A stretch of 6,598 nt of DNA from Thermoplasmata archaeon (GTDB taxonomy: Archaea; Thermoplasmatota; Thermoplasmata; GCA-020350865). Location: NCBI GenBank assembly GCA_020350865.1, contig CP070726.1, forward strand, positions 964,164 through 970,761. The letters run 5' to 3'. The translations under genes and the position numbers were made by a program. Under the pieces are notes generated by a model. It did not search any database. It was given only the letters and a program-made list of their open reading frames with translations, and was not told where the DNA came from. The first letter of the stretch is position 1, and each line of letters begins with the position of its first letter. Below, in pieces: positions 4,919-6,598 of the stretch.

Positions 4919-6598
4919 ATGATAGCCTGCTCCCTTATCGCTACAGGATTCATCGGCCTGCTTGACCTGGTAAGCGAAGACGTTCAAGGAGGCACGAATG
5001 TCAGTGGAACTATATCACAGCCCGGAGCAATCTGGGATATTGAAGGTAGCCCCTACATTGTCGTGGATGATGTATGGGTCGAGGTAGGAGCCACACTGAC
5101 TATCGAACCCGGCGTATTGGTGAAGTTCAATGCCGGTTTCAGTATCTACGTTCAGGGGAATCTAATTGCGATAGGTACTGAATCTGACAGAATCAACTTC
5201 ACCTCCAACCAGGCAACTCCTACCCCCGGCTATTGGAGTTCACTTTGTATCGAGGGACAGGCAGAAATTCAGAACTGTAACATCACTTATGGTAGCGGCA
5301 TAATTCTGAGCGGTCCTTCGAATACCAATATATCAAACAACAATGTCTCGTTCAATCGTTACGGCATCAGTCTAAGTTCTTCCAGCGGGAACAATATCAC
5401 CAACAATACGATGATCGAAAATGGGATCGGTATTGGCGGAGGTACCCTCGAATCCTGGAACACGCATAACATCGACACCTCAAATACGGTCAACGGGAAG
5501 CCTGTGTATTACTGGAAAAACAAGAACTCGGGAACAATCCCGCCTAATGCGGGGGAGGTGATCCTCGCGAATTGTACAAACATCATCGTAGAAAACCAGG
5601 AGTTCCGCAACGGCTCCGTCGGGGTTCAGCTCGGCTTTTCATCGGATAACACCCTTATAAACAACTCGATGTTGTATATTCATGGTAATGCTGTCGATAT
5701 CGTAAATTCCGACAATAATCACATCATCAACAACACTATTTCCAGCGATGGAAGTTATAGTCATGGTATTATTGTGGTTGGTTCAAAAAACAATAATATC
5801 AAGAATAATACAATCCTCTATCTCTATGGGGACGGTATGAATCTCCATTCATCCGATGGCAATAACATTACAGGCAATAACATCTCTTACAATGGAGGAG
5901 AAGGCATCTGGTTGCATTCGGGCTCTTACAGGAACACCATCAAAGGAAACGAATTCCTATCAAACGATAATCGAGGAGTCCGGGTTGGGGACAGCGGGAA
6001 CAACATCAGTTGCAACATTTTTTACGACAATTATATGGGCATCACCATTGGTGGTCACTGGAACAATATCACCGGTAATGTCATATCTTTAAACGATTAC
6101 GGCATCGTTCTGGGATCAGATGCACACAATGTCAATAACAACACCGTGACAAACAACGATTACGGCATATTCATCACCGAAGCATTCAGCAACCGCATCT
6201 ACCACAACAACATCATCAACAACACGAACCAGGCCTACGACGACACAAGCGGTGGCAACCAGTGGGACAACGGCTATCCTTCCGGCGGCAACTACTGGAG
6301 CGATTACGACGGCTTCGATAATCACTCGGGACCCGGACAGAACGAACCTGGTCCCGACGGGATCGGAGATACCCCCTACTTTATCGATGGAGATTCCCTG
6401 GATCAGTATCCTCTGATGGACCCCGTCCGGAACTTCATGTTCCTCTATGAGGGCTGGAACCTGATTTCGATGCCCCTCATCCAGTCCGGCACAAATGTTG
6501 GGGCCGTTCTTTCCTCCATAACCGGTCATTACAGGGCTGTTCAGTGGTTCAATGCGAGTGATTCGGGTGACCACTGGGAGAGTAACTTCACCACGAGA
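4919..6598 (+). CDS. Secreted NosD-like right-handed beta-helix protein (partial, runs off the right edge)
   Basis: The frame is open from just after a TAA at 4862-4864 to the window edge: 560 codons from the ATG at 4919, or 568 if it starts at the ACG at 4895. Numbering from the ATG, residues 1-24 are a hydrophobic export signal. Residues 55-105 carry the common beta-strand entry segment (GATLTIEPGVLVKF). About 11 coils of a parallel beta-helix with Asn-rich NNITNN turns span 127-436. They are interrupted at about 177-222 by the insertion WNTHNID...NGKPVYYW, typical of NosD/CASH-type proteins. Residues 458-501 are an Asp/Gly/Tyr-rich segment (NYWSDYDG, DGIGDTPY), and a GWNLISMP module begins at 512. 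Such proteins are extracellular or cell-surface; CASH-type helices often bind carbohydrate. Asn-Xaa-Ser/Thr sequons are plentiful, so archaeal N-glycosylation is possible. A copper role as in NosD is not supported, because no nos neighbours are present. Its ligand is unknown. The 3' end is outside the window. Confidence 0.88.
   Translation, partial: MIACSLIATGFIGLLDLVSEDVQGGTNVSGTISQPGAIWDIEGSPYIVVDDVWVEVGATLTIEPGVLVKFNAGFSIYVQGNLIAIGTESDRINFTSNQATPTPGYWSSLCIEGQAEIQNCNITYGSGIILSGPSNTNISNNNVSFNRYGISLSSSSGNNITNNTMIENGIGIGGGTLESWNTHNIDTSNTVNGKPVYYWKNKNSGTIPPNAGEVILANCTNIIVENQEFRNGSVGVQLGFSSDNTLINNSMLYIHGNAVDIVNSDNNHIINNTISSDGSYSHGIIVVGSKNNNIKNNTILYLYGDGMNLHSSDGNNITGNNISYNGGEGIWLHSGSYRNTIKGNEFLSNDNRGVRVGDSGNNISCNIFYDNYMGITIGGHWNNITGNVISLNDYGIVLGSDAHNVNNNTVTNNDYGIFITEAFSNRIYHNNIINNTNQAYDDTSGGNQWDNGYPSGGNYWSDYDGFDNHSGPGQNEPGPDGIGDTPYFIDGDSLDQYPLMDPVRNFMFLYEGWNLISMPLIQSGTNVGAVLSSITGHYRAVQWFNASDSGDHWESNFTTR
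5297..6223 (+). repeat. Degenerate beta-helix coil repeats of about 66-72 bases
   Basis: The coding sequence repeats with a period of about 22-24 codons on the pattern G-[IVM]-x-[LIV]-x(3-6)-NN-x-I-x-NN-x-[IVF]. Coil starts are visible at GIILSG, GISLSS, GVQLGF, AVDIVN, GIIVVG, GMNLHS, GIWLHS, GVRVGD, GITIGG, GIVLGS and GIFITE. The repeat is clear at protein level and diverged at DNA level, although short AACAATATCA-like words recur. It is a structural repeat of one protein, not a mobile or CRISPR repeat. Confidence 0.8.

Noticed and set aside
4919..4930. Lipobox-like MIAC at the N-terminus of the beta-helix protein
   Set aside because: The cysteine is at residue 4 (12 if the ACG is used), before most of the hydrophobic core, so it is not positioned as a lipoprotein cleavage site.
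4790..4987. Minus-strand open frame (65 codons) opposite the start of the beta-helix gene
   Set aside because: It is antisense to the promoter, SDs and signal peptide of the beta-helix gene, with no start signals of its own.
5297..6223. Regular repeats suggesting a CRISPR or satellite array
   Set aside because: The periodicity is in codons, the frame is unbroken, and the repeats are diverged in DNA but conserved as beta-helix coils.
6116..6574. Minus-strand open frame (152 codons) opposite the beta-helix gene
   Set aside because: The Val/Ile-rich translation is the complement of repeated Asn/Asp/Gly codons. The plus-strand frame has clear beta-helix repeats and the GWNLIS module.
4378..6598. 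Functional link between the Trk transporter genes and the divergent secreted genes
   Set aside because: The only evidence is adjacency. The two sides have separate promoters facing away from each other and no shared motif beyond the common intergenic region.

Overview
The window looks like part of an archaeal chromosome, most likely from the phylum Thermoplasmatota. This is inferred from gene content and signal style: TATA/BRE-like boxes lie about 25-30 bases ahead of starts, several genes have no Shine-Dalgarno (SD) sequence, and a secreted NosD-like beta-helix protein carries a C-terminal 'GWNLIS' module of a kind I associate with uncultured Thermoplasmata. No rRNA, tRNA, CRISPR array, insertion sequence or phage gene is visible.

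Left two thirds (78-4377), minus strand. In transcription order there are three genes. trkA (4377 to 3034) encodes a tandem-RCK gating protein, trkH (2954 to 1497) encodes its potassium-translocating membrane partner, and a DUF1015-family gene (1433 to 78) follows. TrkA and TrkH together form one K+ uptake system. The DUF1015 protein is conserved but of unproven function. The gaps are short (79 and 63 bases), yet each gene has its own TATA-like box at a distance that predicts a leaderless or very short-leader mRNA. The set may therefore be one operon, three separate transcription units, or both.

Middle (4378-4918). This divergent regulatory region holds the trkA promoter on the minus strand. 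On the plus strand it holds two candidate TATA boxes, a dyad overlapping one of them, a run of nine G, a strong SD, a 51-residue secreted-peptide gene (4646-4801), a second AT-rich promoter and two SD sequences in tandem.

Right (about 4895-6598), plus strand. A long frame stays open to the window edge (560 codons from the first ATG). It encodes an exported right-handed beta-helix protein of the NosD/CASH type with about 11 coils, followed by an Asp/Gly-rich segment and the beginning of a GWNLIS module. Its start is odd: the ideal start position after the SD is an ACG codon at 4895, and the only standard start codon in frame is an ATG at 4919, inside the hydrophobic core of the signal peptide.

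Most of the window is ordinary. The points most worth a second look are the ACG start, the small secreted peptide ahead of the beta-helix gene, and the G9 tract in that peptide's promoter region. Nothing here amounts to a clearly new multi-gene system.
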